From Mycobacterium sp. (lineage in GTDB: Bacteria > Actinomycetota > Actinomycetes > Mycobacteriales > Mycobacteriaceae): a DNA stretch of 6,619 bases. Below, one piece after another: positions 6,236-6,619 of the stretch. The stretch's first letter is position 1. Every line of letters starts with the position of its first letter. The position numbers were made by a program, and so were the translations under genes. Location: positions 1 to 6,619 of the forward strand of contig JAOPWF010000259.1 in assembly GCA_025965815.1 (NCBI GenBank), written 5' to 3'. Under the pieces are notes generated by a model that was not told the origin of the DNA, made no database searches, and saw only the letters and a list, made by a program, of their open reading frames with translations.

Positions 6236-6240
6236 GGGAG
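6236..6240 (+). promoter_or_regulatory. Ribosome binding site choosing the GTG start of the znuA-like gene
   Basis: GGGAG stands eight bases before GTG 6249. In-frame alternatives ATG 6234 and GTG 6231 would add five or six residues to the signal peptide, but the only upstream purine stretch, TTGGAA near 6222-6227, is weaker. Confidence 0.5.
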
Positions 6241-6248
6241 CAGAGACG

Positions 6249-6619
6249 GTGCGAATTGCAGCGGTCAGGGCGGCGGCCGCATTGGCCGTCCTCGCCATCG
6301 GTTTCGGCGCCGCCGGGTGCGGCCAGGACACCGCCTCCCAGGGACCGCAGCAGGCCAGTGTGGTCGCATCCACGGACGTGTGGGGCAGCGTGGCCAGCGC
6401 CGTCGCAGGCCAGCACGCGAAGGTCAAGTCGATCCTGAACAGTGCGGTCGACGATCCGCACTCCTACGAGGCCAGCCCGGCCGACGCGGCCGCCATCACC
6501 GACGCGTCGCTGGTGGTCTACAACGGCGGAGGCTACGACCACTGGGTGGACGACGTGCTGGCCAACGCCAAACAGGTTCAGGCGGTCAATGCCTATTCCC
6601 TGCTGGACGCCGCCGCGCT
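6249..6619 (+). CDS. znuA: Zinc-type ABC transporter substrate-binding lipoprotein, ZnuA-like (C-terminus beyond window)
   Basis: N-terminal 123 codons of an extracytoplasmic metal-binding lipoprotein that would hand a divalent metal, most likely zinc, to an ABC permease. Residues 1-24 are a lipoprotein signal: basic R2/R7, a hydrophobic Ala/Leu/Val/Ile segment at 8-22, and a lipobox ending AAGC with lipidated C24. The mature part opens VVASTDVWGSVASAVAG, the first strand and helix of the family. It continues with DPHSYEASPAD, where H71 corresponds to the first metal-ligand histidine, and ASLVVYNGGGYDHWVDDVL, the next strand and helix. The family runs to about 300 residues, so the later ligands, and any permease and ATPase genes, lie past the right edge. 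The probable Zur box upstream argues for zinc over manganese. The gene is divergent from the LacI-family regulator. Confidence 0.82.
   Translation, partial: MRIAAVRAAAALAVLAIGFGAAGCGQDTASQGPQQASVVASTDVWGSVASAVAGQHAKVKSILNSAVDDPHSYEASPADAAAITDASLVVYNGGGYDHWVDDVLANAKQVQAVNAYSLLDAAA

Noticed and set aside
6234..6236. ATG as start of the znuA-like gene
   Set aside because: It is in frame and adds five residues, but GTG 6249 has the better-placed GGGAG. The difference does not alter the lipoprotein signal.

Overview
The window is high-GC actinobacterial DNA and almost certainly comes from a fast-growing mycobacterium (Mycolicibacterium type). The main reason is the divergent pair fadE34 / kstR around a textbook KstR operator. 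The same arrangement is known in M. tuberculosis (Rv3573c/Rv3574), and the KstR protein here is near-identical to the known mycobacterial sequence over long stretches. In M. tuberculosis, as I recall, this pair is not followed by a trehalose gene. A trehalose phosphatase, a LacI regulator and a zinc-ABC lipoprotein next to kstR fit what I remember of the M. smegmatis group. This species-level placement is from memory, not from a search.

Layout. (1) Bases 1-1589, minus strand: most of a double-length acyl-CoA dehydrogenase (FadE34/ChsE3 type), cut at its C-terminus by the window edge. (2) 1590-1851: divergent control region with a KstR box at 1631-1644 and a leader of about 200 bases before kstR. 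(3) 1852-2457, plus strand: kstR, the TetR-family repressor of cholesterol catabolism. (4) 2461-5001, plus strand: an 846-residue protein that joins a HAD trehalose-6-phosphate phosphatase to a GH15 glucosidase/trehalase. It begins one codon after the kstR stop and in the same frame. (5) 5029-6129, minus strand, convergent with (4): a LacI/GalR-family regulator. (6) 6130-6248: a compact divergent promoter region with an AT-rich 19-bp palindrome that resembles a Zur (FurB) box, overlapping a second, smaller palindrome. (7) 6249 to the right edge, plus strand: the N-terminal third or so of a zinc-type ABC transporter substrate-binding lipoprotein (ZnuA-like).

How the genes may work together. 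KstR bound at 1631-1644 should silence both fadE34 (steroid side-chain beta-oxidation) and its own gene. Its ligands are known to be CoA thioesters of early steroid catabolites. The phosphatase-glucosidase gene is probably read from the same message as kstR, so trehalose-6-phosphate turnover may be tied to sterol sensing; that link is inference. The fusion protein carries the motifs to turn trehalose-6-phosphate into trehalose and, if the GH15 half is a trehalase, onward into glucose. The right-hand part is a separate unit for zinc uptake, probably repressed by Zur, with a LacI regulator of unknown ligand read divergently from it.

All five genes look intact inside the window, with no frameshift. 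I see no RNA gene, insertion sequence or CRISPR array. The most unusual item is the two-enzyme trehalose protein placed in the kstR transcription unit.
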